A stretch of DNA of 64,000 nucleotides from Clostridiaceae bacterium (GCA_031289315.1 JAITPR010000022.1:95389-159388); one strand, 5' to 3'. Shown: positions 29,455 through 38,538, numbered from the stretch's first letter. The notes: generated by a model from the letters alone, not told the origin. Numbers and translations: made by a program.

Positions 29455-32400
29455 TTAGAGCCGTTTTTTGGCGCGTTTTACGACTTTTTTTATGGACAGT
29501 GTAATGCTTTCGCCGTTAATATCCCACTGCTTAACGTAGCGCTCCTTGCCGTTAAGCGTTTTCAAAACGCCGTCGGCAAGCACGTCGTCGAAGAAGGCTT
29601 TACCTTCCAAAACCTCCAACGCCTTGCCGCTCCCCGCGTAAGCAAGCTTGATGTGGTCGGTTACCTCATAGCCGGCTTCCTTGCGCATGGTCTGTATTTT
29701 AGACACAAGCTCACGCTCGATACCCTCTAGAAGCAACTCTTCCGTGATATTCGTGTTGAGAATTACCGTCAAGCCCTCTCCGCTTTCGGAGGCGAAGCCG
29801 GTTTTATTTCTGGCGGAAATGAGAATGTCGTCACGCGAAAGAGAAAATTTCGCTTCGCCTACCCTTGCCGTGAACACGCCTCCGTTTTCCGTAGCGTCCA
29901 CAATGGCGCCGCCGTCCGCCGTATCCAAATAGGTGCGGATTTGATTGAGAAGCTTGCCGTACTTAGGACCCAACGTCTTCAATTGCGGCTTCAACTCATA
30001 CACGATAAATTCGCGTTCGTTGGCAACCTCCGTGATTTCGCGTACGTTCAGTTCGTCTTCCGCAAGCGCCTTCAATTCCGGCGTAAGCCCGCTTATATCG
30101 CCCTTATACAACAGCTTCGACAGCGGTTGACGATTTTTGATATTGGCTTTATTTCTTGCGGCGCGCCCCAAAACCACCGTTTTCAACACGGACTCCATAC
30201 CGATTTCCAGCGCGGCGTCATCGTAACGCGCGTCCGCGGTCGGGAAATCGCAAAGATGCACGCTTTCCGGCGCGTCCTTGAAGAACGGCGTAACTAGATT
30301 TTGATATATGCTTTCGGTCATGAACGGTACGAACGGCGCGGCAACCTTGGAAAGCTCCGTTAAAGCCGTCCAAAGCGTAGTATATGCCGCCGCCTTGTCG
30401 GGCGTCATATCCTTTCCCCAAAACCGTTCGCGTGAACGGCGAACATACCAGTTCGACAGATTGTCTGTAAACTCTTGTATTTTACGCGCGCTTTCGGTTA
30501 GCTTATATTCCGCCATATTCTCGTCTACAAAACGGATAAGGCTGTTTAATTCGGCTAGCAACCACCTATCCATAACGGAAAGCTCTTGCTCCGACAGCTT
30601 ATATTCCGACGGGTTATAGCCGTCTATTTCGGCGTACAGTACAAAAAACGCATACGTATTCCAAAGTGTACCCAAAAATTTCCTTTGCATTTCGCTTACC
30701 GCCTCGTGTGAAAAACGCGACGGCAACCACGGAGCGGAAGCGGTATAGAAATACCACCGTACGGCGTCCGCGCCCTGCTTATCCAAAACCTCGTCCGGGG
30801 CAATGACATTGCCCTTGTGTTTGCTCATTTTAACGCCTTCCTTGTCGTTGACGTGTCCCAAAACTATGCAGTTTTTAAACGGCGAACGCCCGAACAACAG
30901 CGTGGAAATCGCAAGCAAGGTATAGAACCACCCGCGTGTTTGGTCGACGGCTTCGCTGATGAAGTCGGCGGGGAAAAGTTGTTTTTCGAACACGTCCGCG
31001 TTTTCAAACGGATAGTGCAACTGCGCAAACGGCATAGAACCGCTGTCATACCAACAGTCCATAACCTCCGGCGTGCGTTTCATTTCACCGCCGCAATGCG
31101 GACATTTAAACGTCACCGCGTCAATATACGGGCGGTGAAGTTCAATATTTTCCTTAAGCCCGGCTAACTCGTTAAGCTCCGCGCGGCTTCCTACGGTGTG
31201 CGTATGCCCGCACTCCTTACAAACCCAAATTGGTATCGGCGTACCCCAATAGCGCTCTCTAGAAAAGCCCCAATCAATGACGTTTTCCAAAAAGTTCCCC
31301 ATCCGTCCCGCACCGATAGCCGGCGGCAACCAGTTGACGGAAGCGCTGTTTTTGACGAGTTCATCTCTGACCGCCGTCATTTTTATAAACCATGAGCTTC
31401 TTGCATAGTACAGCAACGGCGTATCGCAACGCCAGCAGAACGGATAACTGTGTGTAAACTGCATTTCCTTAAAAAGCAATCCTTGCTCTTTAAGACTTGA
31501 AATAATGACCTTATCCGCCTCTTTGGCAAACAAGCCCTCTAAATCGCCGGTACCCGCGACAAACCGTCCGCGCTCGTTAACCATCTGCACAAACGGAAGC
31601 CCGTACGCCTTTCCGACGTTGGAGTCGTCCTCACCGAAAGCCGGCGCAATATGAACTATACCGGAGCCGTCCGTAAGCGTAACATAATTGTCACAAGTAA
31701 TATAGTATGCCTTAGCATTTCCCGTGTAGAAGTCGAACAGCGGCAGGTATTCCTTATATTCGTAGTCCTTACCCTTTTTGGTTTCGATTTTCTCGTATTC
31801 GGTAAACAGCGAAGAAATCAGCGCGTCGGCAAGATAATAATAAGCGTCGCCGACCTTGATTTTAGAATAGTTTTCCGCGGGGTTCATACAGAGCGCGACG
31901 TTGGAGGGAAGCGTCCACGGCGTCGTAGTCCACGCAAGAAAATAGGTATTCTCCTCTCCCTTAGCGCGGAACTTGACGAACACGGAGGTCTCCGCCACGT
32001 CCTTATAGCCCTGCGCAACCTCGTGCGAAGACAACGCCGTGCCGCAACGCGGACAATACGGAACTATCTTATGCCCCTTGTAGATAAGCCCTTTTTTGTC
32101 GATTTCCTTTACCGACCACCAAACCGACTCTATATAATTGTCGTCATAGGTGACGTACGGATGTTTCATGTCCACCCAGTAGCCGACCTTATCGGACATC
32201 TGCTCCCATTCGCGCGTGTATTTCCAAACGGACTCCTTACACTTTTTGATGAACGGCTCGATGCCGTATTTTTCGATGTCCTGCTTGCCGTCTAGCCCTA
32301 AGATTTTCTCAACCTCAAGCTCCACGGGCAACCCGTGCGTATCCCACCCCGCCTTCCTTTGAACGTGGTAGCCCTTCATGTTTTTATAACGCGGAATCAA

Positions 32401-32598
32401 ATCCTTTATGACGCGCGTCAAAACGTGACCTATATGCGGTCTTCCGTTCGCAGTGGGCGGACCGTCATAAAAACAGAACTCTTCCTTGGCGTCGTTTTTC
32501 TTAACGGACTTCTCAAAAATTTGGTTCTCTTTCCAGAACTCCGTTATTTCCCGCTCTCTTTCGACAAAGTTTAGATTGGTGTTGACCGGTTTGTACAT
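29455..32598 (-). CDS. ileS: Isoleucyl-tRNA synthetase (type 2)
   Basis: A protein of 1,047 residues charging tRNA-Ile with isoleucine. The HIGH motif is PHIGH (residues 54-58), the KMSKS loop is KMSKHKGN (about 590), and two Cys pairs resemble zinc sites (CPRCG and CKECG/CPHCG). The editing domain lies between. Length and the HVLTRVIKD context fit IleRS type 2, the eukaryote-like form often naturally resistant to mupirocin, rather than the type 1 enzyme of about 920 residues. GAGAG precedes the ATG. A good promoter is at 32727-32755. I saw no T-box conserved sequence in the short leader, although ileS is commonly T-box-controlled in Bacillota. Confidence 0.97.
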   Translation of the reverse strand: MYKPVNTNLNFVEREREITEFWKENQIFEKSVKKNDAKEEFCFYDGPPTANGRPHIGHVLTRVIKDLIPRYKNMKGYHVQRKAGWDTHGLPVELEVEKILGLDGKQDIEKYGIEPFIKKCKESVWKYTREWEQMSDKVGYWVDMKHPYVTYDDNYIESVWWSVKEIDKKGLIYKGHKIVPYCPRCGTALSSHEVAQGYKDVAETSVFVKFRAKGEENTYFLAWTTTPWTLPSNVALCMNPAENYSKIKVGDAYYYLADALISSLFTEYEKIETKKGKDYEYKEYLPLFDFYTGNAKAYYITCDNYVTLTDGSGIVHIAPAFGEDDSNVGKAYGLPFVQMVNERGRFVAGTGDLEGLFAKEADKVIISSLKEQGLLFKEMQFTHSYPFCWRCDTPLLYYARSSWFIKMTAVRDELVKNSASVNWLPPAIGAGRMGNFLENVIDWGFSRERYWGTPIPIWVCKECGHTHTVGSRAELNELAGLKENIELHRPYIDAVTFKCPHCGGEMKRTPEVMDCWYDSGSMPFAQLHYPFENADVFEKQLFPADFISEAVDQTRGWFYTLLAISTLLFGRSPFKNCIVLGHVNDKEGVKMSKHKGNVIAPDEVLDKQGADAVRWYFYTASAPWLPSRFSHEAVSEMQRKFLGTLWNTYAFFVLYAEIDGYNPSEYKLSEQELSVMDRWLLAELNSLIRFVDENMAEYKLTESARKIQEFTDNLSNWYVRRSRERFWGKDMTPDKAAAYTTLWTALTELSKVAAPFVPFMTESIYQNLVTPFFKDAPESVHLCDFPTADARYDDAALEIGMESVLKTVVLGRAARNKANIKNRQPLSKLLYKGDISGLTPELKALAEDELNVREITEVANEREFIVYELKPQLKTLGPKYGKLLNQIRTYLDTADGGAIVDATENGGVFTARVGEAKFSLSRDDILISARNKTGFASESGEGLTVILNTNITEELLLEGIERELVSKIQTMRKEAGYEVTDHIKLAYAGSGKALEVLEGKAFFDDVLADGVLKTLNGKERYVKQWDINGESITLSIKKVVKRAKKRL

Positions 32599-32726
32599 TA
32601 TACTTATTCTCTCTTTTCGGGTTTACGCGCGCCTCAAAACGAACTTTTCGTCGTTCCGATTGAATCAAAACACATTTTGTCACCAAAACTACGCGTATTA
32701 CTCATATTCTAGTATTATTTTATTCT

Positions 32727-32755
32727 ATTATAGGTATAACGACAAAAAAAGTCAA
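32727..32755 (-). promoter_or_regulatory. Promoter of ileS
   Basis: On the - strand TTGACT (32755-32750), a 17-bp spacer and a perfect TATAAT (32732-32727) precede ileS by about 125 bp. It is back to back with the SRP RNA promoter. Confidence 0.8.
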
Positions 32756-32765
32756 TTGAAATATC

Positions 32766-32794
32766 TTGCCAAAGATTGAAAGTCGTGTTATACT
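32766..32794 (+). promoter_or_regulatory. Promoter of the SRP RNA gene
   Basis: TTGCCA (32766-32771), a 17-bp spacer and extended -10 TGTTATACT (TATACT 32789-32794). The predicted start near 32801 coincides with the 5' strand of the terminal helix of the SRP RNA. Confidence 0.8.
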
Positions 32795-32800
32795 CATAGA

Positions 32801-33067
32801 GCTGTGCTAGATGGGGAGCTAGCGGTGCCCTGTAAACTGCAATCCGCTACAGCAGTATCGAACACTGCCCCCGGCGCGTCCTATGGGTGACCGGCGGCGA
32901 TAAGGAATGTTGATAACAAGGTCTTGTGCAACGTTGCGCTGTGAACCGTGTCAGAGCTTGACCGCAGCAGCACTAAGCAGTTTGCGGCGTGTGCCACGAG
33001 GGAGCTTTGGGGGAGTCACCTGTCGTCGTGTCGAATCGGTAGGCGTTGTCAAAGGCAGCGCACAGTA
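32801..33067 (+). ncRNA. ffs: Bacterial large SRP RNA (6S-type scRNA with Alu domain)
   Basis: The RNA scaffold of the signal recognition particle, which binds Ffh and targets membrane and secreted proteins. The Alu domain shows GGTG-CCCTGTAA and AATCCGCT-CAGCAG, as in Bacillus scRNA. The S domain shows GTGCAACG, GTGAACC, TGTCAG and AGCAGCACTAAGCA in the usual order. CTGTGC at the 5' end pairs with GCACAG at the 3' end to close the terminal helix. The apical hairpin between TGTCAG and AGCAGCA has the normal length (11 nt) but reads AGCTTGACCGC, so the usual GGAA tetraloop with its three-pair stem is absent. A terminator follows directly. Confidence 0.93.
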
Positions 33068-33106
33068 TTATAAAATGCCTCGGCAATCGCCGGGGCATTT
33101 TATAAT
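33066..33106 (+). terminator. Terminator of the SRP RNA gene
   Basis: Stem AAAATGCCTCGGC / GCCGGGGCATTTT around a 4-nt loop, within TATTATA...TATAATA, directly after the 3' end of the RNA. Confidence 0.9.
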
Positions 33107-33187
33107 ATTACACTCTACTCTTCGAAGAACCACCTTCCGATGAAGACACGACGACAGTTTCCGCTAGGCTTGAGTGCTGCTCGTTGT

Positions 33188-33223
33188 GCGGCACGCCCTT
33201 TGGGTGTGCCGCCCCGCTTTTTT
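33188..33223 (+). terminator. Second terminator-like hairpin downstream of the SRP RNA
   Basis: An 11-bp stem (GCGGCACGCCC with GGGTGTGCCGC, loop TTT) followed by CCCGCTTTTTT. Upstream, GACACGACGACAG at 33144-33156 is the exact reverse complement of 33020-33032 inside the SRP RNA. Confidence 0.6.
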
Positions 33224-33256
33224 CAAACTAAGCGGTTTGATTTTAGGCAAGCGGAA

Positions 33257-33308
33257 CGTCGTGTCGAATCGGTAGGCGTTGTCAAAGGCAGCGCACAGTA
33301 TTATAAAA
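33257..33308 (+). repeat. 52-bp perfect duplicate of the SRP RNA 3' end
   Basis: Identical to 33024-33075 (SRP RNA 3' strand and the first bases of its terminator). It is followed by its own, different terminator hairpin. There is no matching 5' part, so this is a truncated duplicate and not a second SRP RNA. Confidence 0.9.
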
Positions 33309-33338
33309 CCCTCCGGGATAAATTCCGGAGGGTTTTAT
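33303..33338 (+). terminator. Terminator after the duplicated SRP RNA end
   Basis: Stem AAAACCCTCCGG / CCGGAGGGTTTT with an 8-nt loop, symmetrical and possibly bidirectional; it also lies just downstream of mazF (- strand, ends 33371). Confidence 0.9.
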
Positions 33339-33370
33339 AATTTGGCGTACTTGCACCCTTTAAGATACAA

Positions 33371-33715
33371 TCAAATATAAAATCCTAAGCTTATCATAAG
33401 TCCCTCATTGACGCGCGTCATGAGGTTATCGGGTAGTTCGCCGATTTTTTCTTTAAGGCGTTGTTTGTCGATTGTACGGATTTGCTCCAAAAGCACCACG
33501 GAATCCTTGGGAAGTCCGAAGCGTTCCGACGGCAGGGGTATGTGCGTAGGCAATCGCGACTTACCCAGTTGACTGGTTATCGCCGCCGCAATTACGGTAG
33601 GGCTGTAGCGGTTACCGATGTCGTTTTGCACCACCAGCACTGGACGCACCCCACCTTGTTCGCTCCCTATAACGGGGCTCAAATCGGCAAAATATAAATC
33701 GCCGCGTTTAATCAT
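33371..33715 (-). CDS. mazF: EndoA/MazF-type mRNA interferase
   Basis: A protein of 114 residues, the usual length of EndoA (NdoA). It begins [20 protein letters not shown] and continues [12 protein letters not shown], the conserved strand with the catalytic Arg region, and [13 protein letters not shown], typical of PemK/MazF enzymes that cut mRNA at short sequences. GGAGTG lies 7 nt before the ATG. In Bacillota a ribbon-helix-helix antitoxin gene normally lies directly upstream; here the 418 bp upstream hold tandem repeats and no antitoxin frame. It may be a housekeeping-type solitary EndoA whose antitoxin is elsewhere, or may have lost its partner. Confidence 0.93.
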   Translation of the reverse strand: MIKRGDLYFADLSPVIGSEQGGVRPVLVVQNDIGNRYSPTVIAAAITSQLGKSRLPTHIPLPSERFGLPKDSVVLLEQIRTIDKQRLKEKIGELPDNLMTRVNEGLMISLGFYI

Positions 33716-33752
33716 TTAAGTACACTCCTTTTTTCATATCGTTTTATATGTA

Positions 33753-33890
33753 GCGAACGGATTGTTTCTCAACTACCATATAGCAAGCGTTGCCGCCGGT
33801 TGCAAGTCGTTCTTTATCCCGCGAACGGACTGTTTTTCAACGACCGTGTAGCAAGCGTTGCCGCCGGTTGCAAATCGTTACTTATACTAG
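33753..33890. repeat. Tandem 68-bp repeat, two units
   Basis: GCGAACGGAYTGTTT starts units at 33753 and 33821; each contains TAGCAAGCGTTGCCGCCGGT followed by TGCAARTCGTT, which has imperfect dyad symmetry. A decayed third start (AACGAACTGT) follows at about 33891. Most of the 33716-34133 gap is this repeat plus the promoter at 34076. Confidence 0.85.
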
Positions 33891-34075
33891 AACGAACTGT
33901 CTACCGTCGCGCCAAAAAAATTATTGCCGTAAGGGATATGTTTTAAACGCCCCCATATTTAGGATATTCGGAATTACTTATCTTTGATAATTTGCGATAA
34001 TTGGGCGTCTAAAGCGGCTTTTTCCGCCAACGGCTTAAAAATATTACCAAAAGAGAAAAAATTTAAATAAATATG

Positions 34076-34104
34076 TTGCTTTTTAGCGGTTACAGTGATA
34101 CAAT
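34076..34104 (+). promoter_or_regulatory. Promoter of the small membrane protein gene
   Basis: TTGCTT (34076-34081), 17-bp spacer, extended -10 TGATACAAT (TACAAT 34099-34104). The start is expected near 34111, just ahead of the Shine-Dalgarno AAGGAG. Confidence 0.8.
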
Positions 34105-34133
34105 ATTGATAATCAAGTAAGGAGATTACACTT

Positions 34134-34382
34134 ATGGCAACAAAAAAACAAAAAAGCAGAACTAGAACTAGAGGCTACGGTACCTATTTAGGATTAGGTT
34201 GGATCGTATCTCTCATCTTGGCGATATTCTTTGGATGGATATTCGCGTTTATTCATCGTCTCCTCAATGGAAAAATTATTTCCGCAATATTGGCGCTTCC
34301 GTTCCTTTTCGGTTTCATTTTCTGGCTTGTGGACATTATTTCGCTCATTGTCAACCGCAAGATTAAATGGCTACTATTTTAA
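34134..34382 (+). CDS. Small two-span membrane protein, TM2-like
   Basis: A protein of 82 residues. The N-terminus is short and strongly basic (MATKKQKSRTRTR), followed by two hydrophobic helices (about 22-40 and 46-73) and a basic tail. The order WIVSLILAIFFGWIFAFIHR, then NGKII, then FWLVDIISLI recalls the TM2 domain (helix, short loop, helix with W..D..L), a widespread family of unclear function. It is a single-gene unit with its own promoter and terminator. No enzymatic residues are visible. It could be a simple hydrophobic stress or sporulation peptide. Confidence 0.7.
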   Translation: MATKKQKSRTRTRGYGTYLGLGWIVSLILAIFFGWIFAFIHRLLNGKIISAILALPFLFGFIFWLVDIISLIVNRKIKWLLF

Positions 34383-34487
34383 GCTTGCCGCACTGACGCA
34401 TATTATTTTCAAGCGGCAGGTAATACTGCCCGTGTGGAAAGAAAATCGCAATACGATGTTAAAATCGGCGACAAAAGCGTAGTTACA

Positions 34488-34519
34488 TAAAAACCCGACC
34501 TAATTAGGTCGGGTTTTTT
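34488..34519 (+). terminator. Terminator of the small membrane protein gene
   Basis: AAAACCCGACCTAA / TTAGGTCGGGTTTTTT, a nearly loopless perfect stem with T-run. Confidence 0.92.
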
Positions 34520-34530
34520 GTTATCAAGGG

Positions 34531-34700
34531 GTGTGGACAATTCGAGGGGATAAAATATTTTTAGGCTATTTTTAAGGATAAAATTGTCTGAAAGCACAGG
34601 GCGTAGCACCGCTACGGACGAGCATTTTAGACGGTTTTAGACTAAAAAGAGGCGAAAAAATTTTCTTAGCCAAAAGTCGTCACTGCGGATTTGTCCACAC
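34531..34700. mobile_element. MITE-like element, copy 1 (about 170 bp)
   Basis: It is bounded by the inverted ends GTGTGGACAA and TTGTCCACAC. The interior (AAAATTGTCTGAAAGCACAG, CGTAGCACCG) matches the copy at 39199-39364. It codes for nothing; a - strand frame through it repeats in the other copy and is a shadow. With the preceding terminator it fills the 34383-34752 gap. Confidence 0.75.
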
Positions 34701-34752
34701 ACATTATCAAACTCAAAGTGATGCATAGAGCGTAATCCACAATCTAAACTCC

Positions 34753-35148
34753 TTAAAGGAGTATTTTTCCGTCGGAGTCGGCAATGCCTACGTTATTGTT
34801 ATAGTACGCGCCGATTTTAGGCGTTACTATCCGTCTTAAAAATATTACTATCGTTTGGCTTGCGTCAAGCGGTTCCGAAACCGTAGTTTTAAATTTGTTG
34901 CCGACCTTATCGTATTTTTGCGTATCTATGGGGAAGAAAAAAATCTCACCAAAAATAAATTTAAATATTTCTTTTCCGACTTTTTTCTTTGCGCTTATTT
35001 CATAGTTACGGTTTCCGGGTATTTCTGCAAAATAGGTATCCGTTTCAAAGTCGGACACGGCGGGAACTTTGGGCAATTTTATCCTACTGCCGTTAACCTT
35101 GCGCGAATATTTGTATCCCTTATCGCAAACAAGCTTAAGTTTTACCAT
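34753..35148 (-). CDS. Hypothetical protein, 131 residues
   Basis: I do not recognise this protein. AGGAGA lies 6 nt before the ATG, which supports a real gene. The sequence is basic in its N-terminal half and beta-strand-like throughout, with KVGKEIFKFIFGEIFFFPID (about 57-76) as the most hydrophobic stretch. There is no signal peptide and no clear membrane helix. It stands alone between a MITE-like element and metY (same strand, 207 bp away), so the context gives no function. Confidence 0.6.
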   Translation of the reverse strand: MVKLKLVCDKGYKYSRKVNGSRIKLPKVPAVSDFETDTYFAEIPGNRNYEISAKKKVGKEIFKFIFGEIFFFPIDTQKYDKVGNKFKTTVSEPLDASQTIVIFLRRIVTPKIGAYYNNNVGIADSDGKILL

Positions 35149-35187
35149 AACATTCTCCTCATTTTACGGATACCCACCGCCCGTACC

Positions 35188-35302
35188 AAAGCAAAAATAA
35201 GCCTGCCTGCGGTTCTTCAATTGACACTAATCCACCCATATCAAAGGCATACTAAAGCATAGATAAGCTTATGCGCAGTTCTTCGATTGACACTAGCCCG
35301 CC
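35188..35302. repeat. Imperfect direct repeat of about 49 bp, offset 66 bp
   Basis: Two copies (35188-35236 and 35254-35302) share AAAGCA, ATAAGC, GTTCTTC, ATTGACACTA and CCACCC/CCGCCC at matching positions. It lies between metY and the hypothetical gene. Confidence 0.7.
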
Positions 35303-35315
35303 CGCACAAGCATGC

Positions 35316-35341
35316 GGCAAACGCATTCTCCTGCGTTTGCC
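35316..35341 (-). terminator. Hairpin downstream of metY
   Basis: Perfect 10-bp stem GGCAAACGCA / TGCGTTTGCC with 6-nt loop, 15 bp past the metY stop. There is no U-run, so termination is uncertain. Confidence 0.45.
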
Positions 35342-35355
35342 ACGCATAACCCTAC

Positions 35356-36648
35356 CTAAATCGCCGCGAAGGCTTGCTCCAAATCGGCTAAAATGTCCTT
35401 AATGTTTTCGGTACCCACGGAAAGCCTTACAGTGCCGGGACGAACGCCTTGCTCTAGAAGTTCGGTTTCGGTAAGCTGCGAATGCGTTGTGGTCGCGGGG
35501 TGAATTACCAACGACTTCACGTCGGCTACGTTTGCCAAAAGCGAAAATACTTGCAGCTTGTCGATAAAGGCTTGAGCCTCCGCCACGCCGCCCTTTATGT
35601 CGAATGTGAAAATCGAACCGCCCCCGTTCGGAAAATATTTTTTATAGAGCGGGCGGCAACCGCTTTCTTGAAGCGACGGGTGATTGACGCGTTCCACTTT
35701 GGGATGTTTTTTAAGATAGTCCACCACTTTGAGTGCGTTTTCGACGTGGCGTTCCACGCGAAGCGACAGAGTTTCGGTGCCTTGAAGCAACAAAAACGCG
35801 TTGAACGGTGAAATAGCCGCGCCGGTATCGCGTAGTATAATGGCGCGTATTTTGGTTACGAACGCCGCCGCGCCCACATCGTTTACGAAAGAAACGCCGT
35901 GATAGGCTTGATTAGGCTCCACAAGAGAGGGGAATTTGCCGCTTGCCACCCAGTCGAACTTACCGCTATCGACGATTATTCCGCCCAAAGAGGTGCCGTG
36001 TCCGCCTATGAATTTCGTCGCGGAATGCACCACTATATCGGCGCCGTACTCAATGGGTCTTACGAGATACGGCGTGGCAAAGGTATTGTCTACAATCAAC
36101 GGAATACCGTGTTTATGCGCTATTTCCGCCACTTTCTCTATGTCGATTATGTTGGAATTCGGATTTCCCAGCGTTTCAATAAATATCGCTTTCGTATTTG
36201 GTTTTATCGCCTTTTCAAAGGAATTTTTCTTGTCGGGGTCTACGAACGTCGTAGTAATTCCGTACTGCGAAAGCGTATTTGAAAGGAGCGCGTACGTGCC
36301 TCCGTATATGGTATTGGCGGATACGATATGGTCGCCCGCGAACGCTATGTTCATGAACGCGTACGTCACCGCCGCGGCGCCGGAAGCTACTGCAAGCGCG
36401 GCAACTCCCCCCTCCAACGCGGCTATACGCTTTTCCAAAACGTCTTGCGTGGAGTTGGTAAGCCGTCCGTATATGTTGCCCGGGTCCGTAAGCGCGAACC
36501 GTGCCGCTGCAGTTTGGCAGTTTTTAAACACGTACGAGGTGGTTTGATAAATAGGCACCGCGCGCGAATCAGTCGTCGGGTCTGCGGTTTCCTGCCCTAT
36601 ATGTAGTTGTTTTGTTTCAAATTGCCAGTTTAAAGTATCTTTTCCCAT
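35356..36648 (-). CDS. metY: O-acetylhomoserine sulfhydrylase (PLP-dependent)
   Basis: A protein of 430 residues. It makes homocysteine (or cysteine) from an acetylated amino acid and sulfide, a direct route to methionine. The fold-type I PLP signature is clear: the Schiff-base lysine lies in [13 protein letters not shown] (about 211), the aspartate in [11 protein letters not shown], and YGRLTNST binds the phosphate of PLP. The length and the N-terminal [10 protein letters not shown] fit MetY better than the shorter cystathionine gamma-synthase (about 380). AGGAG lies 6 nt upstream of the ATG. It follows the icd gene on the same strand after 146 bp. Confidence 0.93.
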   Translation of the reverse strand: MGKDTLNWQFETKQLHIGQETADPTTDSRAVPIYQTTSYVFKNCQTAAARFALTDPGNIYGRLTNSTQDVLEKRIAALEGGVAALAVASGAAAVTYAFMNIAFAGDHIVSANTIYGGTYALLSNTLSQYGITTTFVDPDKKNSFEKAIKPNTKAIFIETLGNPNSNIIDIEKVAEIAHKHGIPLIVDNTFATPYLVRPIEYGADIVVHSATKFIGGHGTSLGGIIVDSGKFDWVASGKFPSLVEPNQAYHGVSFVNDVGAAAFVTKIRAIILRDTGAAISPFNAFLLLQGTETLSLRVERHVENALKVVDYLKKHPKVERVNHPSLQESGCRPLYKKYFPNGGGSIFTFDIKGGVAEAQAFIDKLQVFSLLANVADVKSLVIHPATTTHSQLTETELLEQGVRPGTVRLSVGTENIKDILADLEQAFAAI

Positions 36649-36793
36649 GTTTCAACTCCTTTGTTGTCCATTTCGCTTTAACGCAAAACAAGATTGTCCA
36701 CGTCCTTTTCAGTATTATAGTTTTGGCGCACTTTAAGAAGACGCCTATTGTTCGTATTCTTGTTTACGCCTTTTTTCATATTCGGCATACTAT

Positions 36794-37987
36794 TTACAGC
36801 CTGCTTGCAATCTCCGTCAAAAAATCGCGGCTGCTAAGCGTTACCGCGGAGCCCTCGTATATGCTTGCTAAATCCTTAGTCATGAAGCCGGCTTCTATGG
36901 TGTCAATCGAAGCCTTTTCCAGTCTGTCCGCGAAGTCGACAAGCTTTTTAAGACCGTCAAGCTGTCCCCTCTTCCTAAGCGCGCCCGTCCATGCAAATAT
37001 GGTGGCAATGCTATTAGTGGAGGTTTCCTTGCCGCTTTGGTGCTGGCGGAAGTGCCGCGTAACCGTGCCGTGTGCAGCTTCGAACTCGTAAAAGCCGTCC
37101 GGCGAAACCAACACCGACGTCATCATGGCAAGCGAACCGAACGCCGTCGCCACCATGTCGCTCATAACGTCGCCGTCGTAGTTCTTGCACGCCCAAATAA
37201 AGCCGCCGTCACTTCGTATTACGCGTGCGACCGCGTCGTCTATAAGCGTATAAAAATATTCGATACCCGCCGCTTTAAATTTATCAACGTAATCCGCGTC
37301 GTATATCTCTTGAAAAATGTCCTTGAAGCGGTGGTCGTAGGTTTTAGAAATCGTATCCTTTGTAGCAAACCACAAGTCTTGCTTCAAATCTACGGCATAA
37401 TTAAAACAACTGCGCGCAAAGCTTCCGATACTTTTATCCGTGTTGTGCATGCCCAAGGTCACGCCTCCGCAATCCGAAAAGTCGAACACCGTATGCCGTT
37501 TTTCGCCGTCTGCGCCGGTTATTACAAGCTCCGCCTTTTCGCCCTTTTTCACGTAGCTTTCCGTATCGCGGTATACGTCGCCGTAAGCGTGACGCGCTAT
37601 AACAATCGGCTTTCTCCACGTCGGCACAAGCGGCGTTATGCCCTTGACGATTACCGGCGCGCGGAATACAGTGCCGTCTAAAATAGCCCTGATTGTGCCG
37701 TTCGGGCTTTTCCACATCTGCTTTAAACCAAACTCCTCCACCCGCTGTTGATTGGGCGTAATGGTGGCGCATTTCACGCCTACGCCCAAACGCTTGATTG
37801 CGTTCGCCGCGTCAACCGTTACTTTGTCGGCGGTGCGGTCGCGCTCGTCTACCGATAAATCGTAGTATTCGCTCTTCAAATCGACGTACGGAACAATCAA
37901 AATTTCTTTAATCCACTTCCAAAGCACCCTCGTCATCTCGTCGCCGTCAAGCTCCGCAATAGGTGACTTCATCGCTATCTTCGCCAT
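36794..37987 (-). CDS. icd: NADP-dependent isocitrate dehydrogenase, eukaryote-like type
   Basis: A protein of 397 residues converting isocitrate to 2-oxoglutarate with NADP. The start at 37987 ([20 protein letters not shown]) is preceded by GAGAGG and matches the family's N-terminus; the longer frame upstream is not needed. Visible signatures are the substrate-binding KSPNGTIR and the metal-binding region IDDAVA, then [10 protein letters not shown] and [10 protein letters not shown] near the C-terminus. These belong to the dimeric type found in eukaryotes and some Bacillota, not the E. coli Icd type. It supplies 2-oxoglutarate and NADPH and lies upstream of metY. Confidence 0.95.
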   Translation of the reverse strand: MAKIAMKSPIAELDGDEMTRVLWKWIKEILIVPYVDLKSEYYDLSVDERDRTADKVTVDAANAIKRLGVGVKCATITPNQQRVEEFGLKQMWKSPNGTIRAILDGTVFRAPVIVKGITPLVPTWRKPIVIARHAYGDVYRDTESYVKKGEKAELVITGADGEKRHTVFDFSDCGGVTLGMHNTDKSIGSFARSCFNYAVDLKQDLWFATKDTISKTYDHRFKDIFQEIYDADYVDKFKAAGIEYFYTLIDDAVARVIRSDGGFIWACKNYDGDVMSDMVATAFGSLAMMTSVLVSPDGFYEFEAAHGTVTRHFRQHQSGKETSTNSIATIFAWTGALRKRGQLDGLKKLVDFADRLEKASIDTIEAGFMTKDLASIYEGSAVTLSSRDFLTEIASRL

Positions 37988-38030
37988 AATTATGTACCTC
38001 TCAAAAAAAATCCGCCCGAACACACCATAA

Positions 38031-38102
38031 GTGTTGTAACCAGTTCGCGGTGACAAAATATTTTCTTGCATAGCAAGGTTCGTCACCGTAGATTGTCTAC
38101 AC
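38031..38102. mobile_element. Short MITE-like element (72 bp)
   Basis: Ends GTGTTGTAAC...GATTGTCTACAC with subterminal inverted repeats TTCGCGGTGAC / GTCACCGTAGA around GACAAAATATTTTCTTGC. It shares both ends with the 170-bp elements and looks like an internal deletion form. Confidence 0.6.
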
Positions 38103-38199
38103 TACCCAAAATAAGCCGCATCCGTCGGTCTTTGCGCTTAATATTATAATATAAAAACTCCGCACGGTCTAGCCTTTTAAGCGGATTTTAGTTAAGTTC

Positions 38200-38372
38200 T
38201 TTCTTTTTAACGTTCTTTCTTGCACACGCAAGAAAGAACCAAAGAAACGCGCAAGCGTGACGCTTGACCCTGATTACTTGAAAAACGCGCTTTCGGCAAG
38301 AAACTAGATTACCTCATATAATAAGTATTCCTCTTGCCAAAACCGCGTTTTAAATTTATTAGTATTCAATCA
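38200..38372. repeat. Three-hairpin dispersed repeat, copy 1
   Basis: Hairpins GTTCTTTCTTGC / GCAAGAAAGAAC, GCAAGCGTGACGCTTG, and AACGCG...CCGCGTT, joined by CTGATTACTTGAAAAACGCG. Related copies are at 45630-45805 and, inverted, 57037-57215. Together with the elements on either side it explains most of the 38 kb gap. Confidence 0.75.
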
Positions 38373-38538
38373 CTATTCTTCCCTTTCTTTAATTACTTTT
38401 CACAGCTTTATTTTCCTCGTCCAATATAAAAGCCATTATTCTGCTATTTTTCCATGTCCCGGTTTTCTTCTCTGCGGCAAACTTTAAATTCTTTCCGCTC
38501 CGTTCGCACAACCGCATACATAACACTTTTTCACACGC

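Noticed and set aside
32599..32800. T-box leader of ileS
   Set aside because: The conserved T-box sequence and a specifier-type stem were sought on the - strand and not found; the leader is too short.
33974..34133. A - strand open stretch reading YCITVTAKKQHIYLNFF and ending ALDAQLSQIIKDK
   Set aside because: It looks somewhat protein-like and may be a gene relic, but it has no start codon, no ribosome site and overlaps the promoter of the + strand gene.
37037..37681. A 214-codon frame opposite the isocitrate dehydrogenase gene, and similar long shadows opposite ileS, murF and iol genes
   Set aside because: The sense-strand genes are conserved along their whole length, while these frames lack any family motif or ribosome site.
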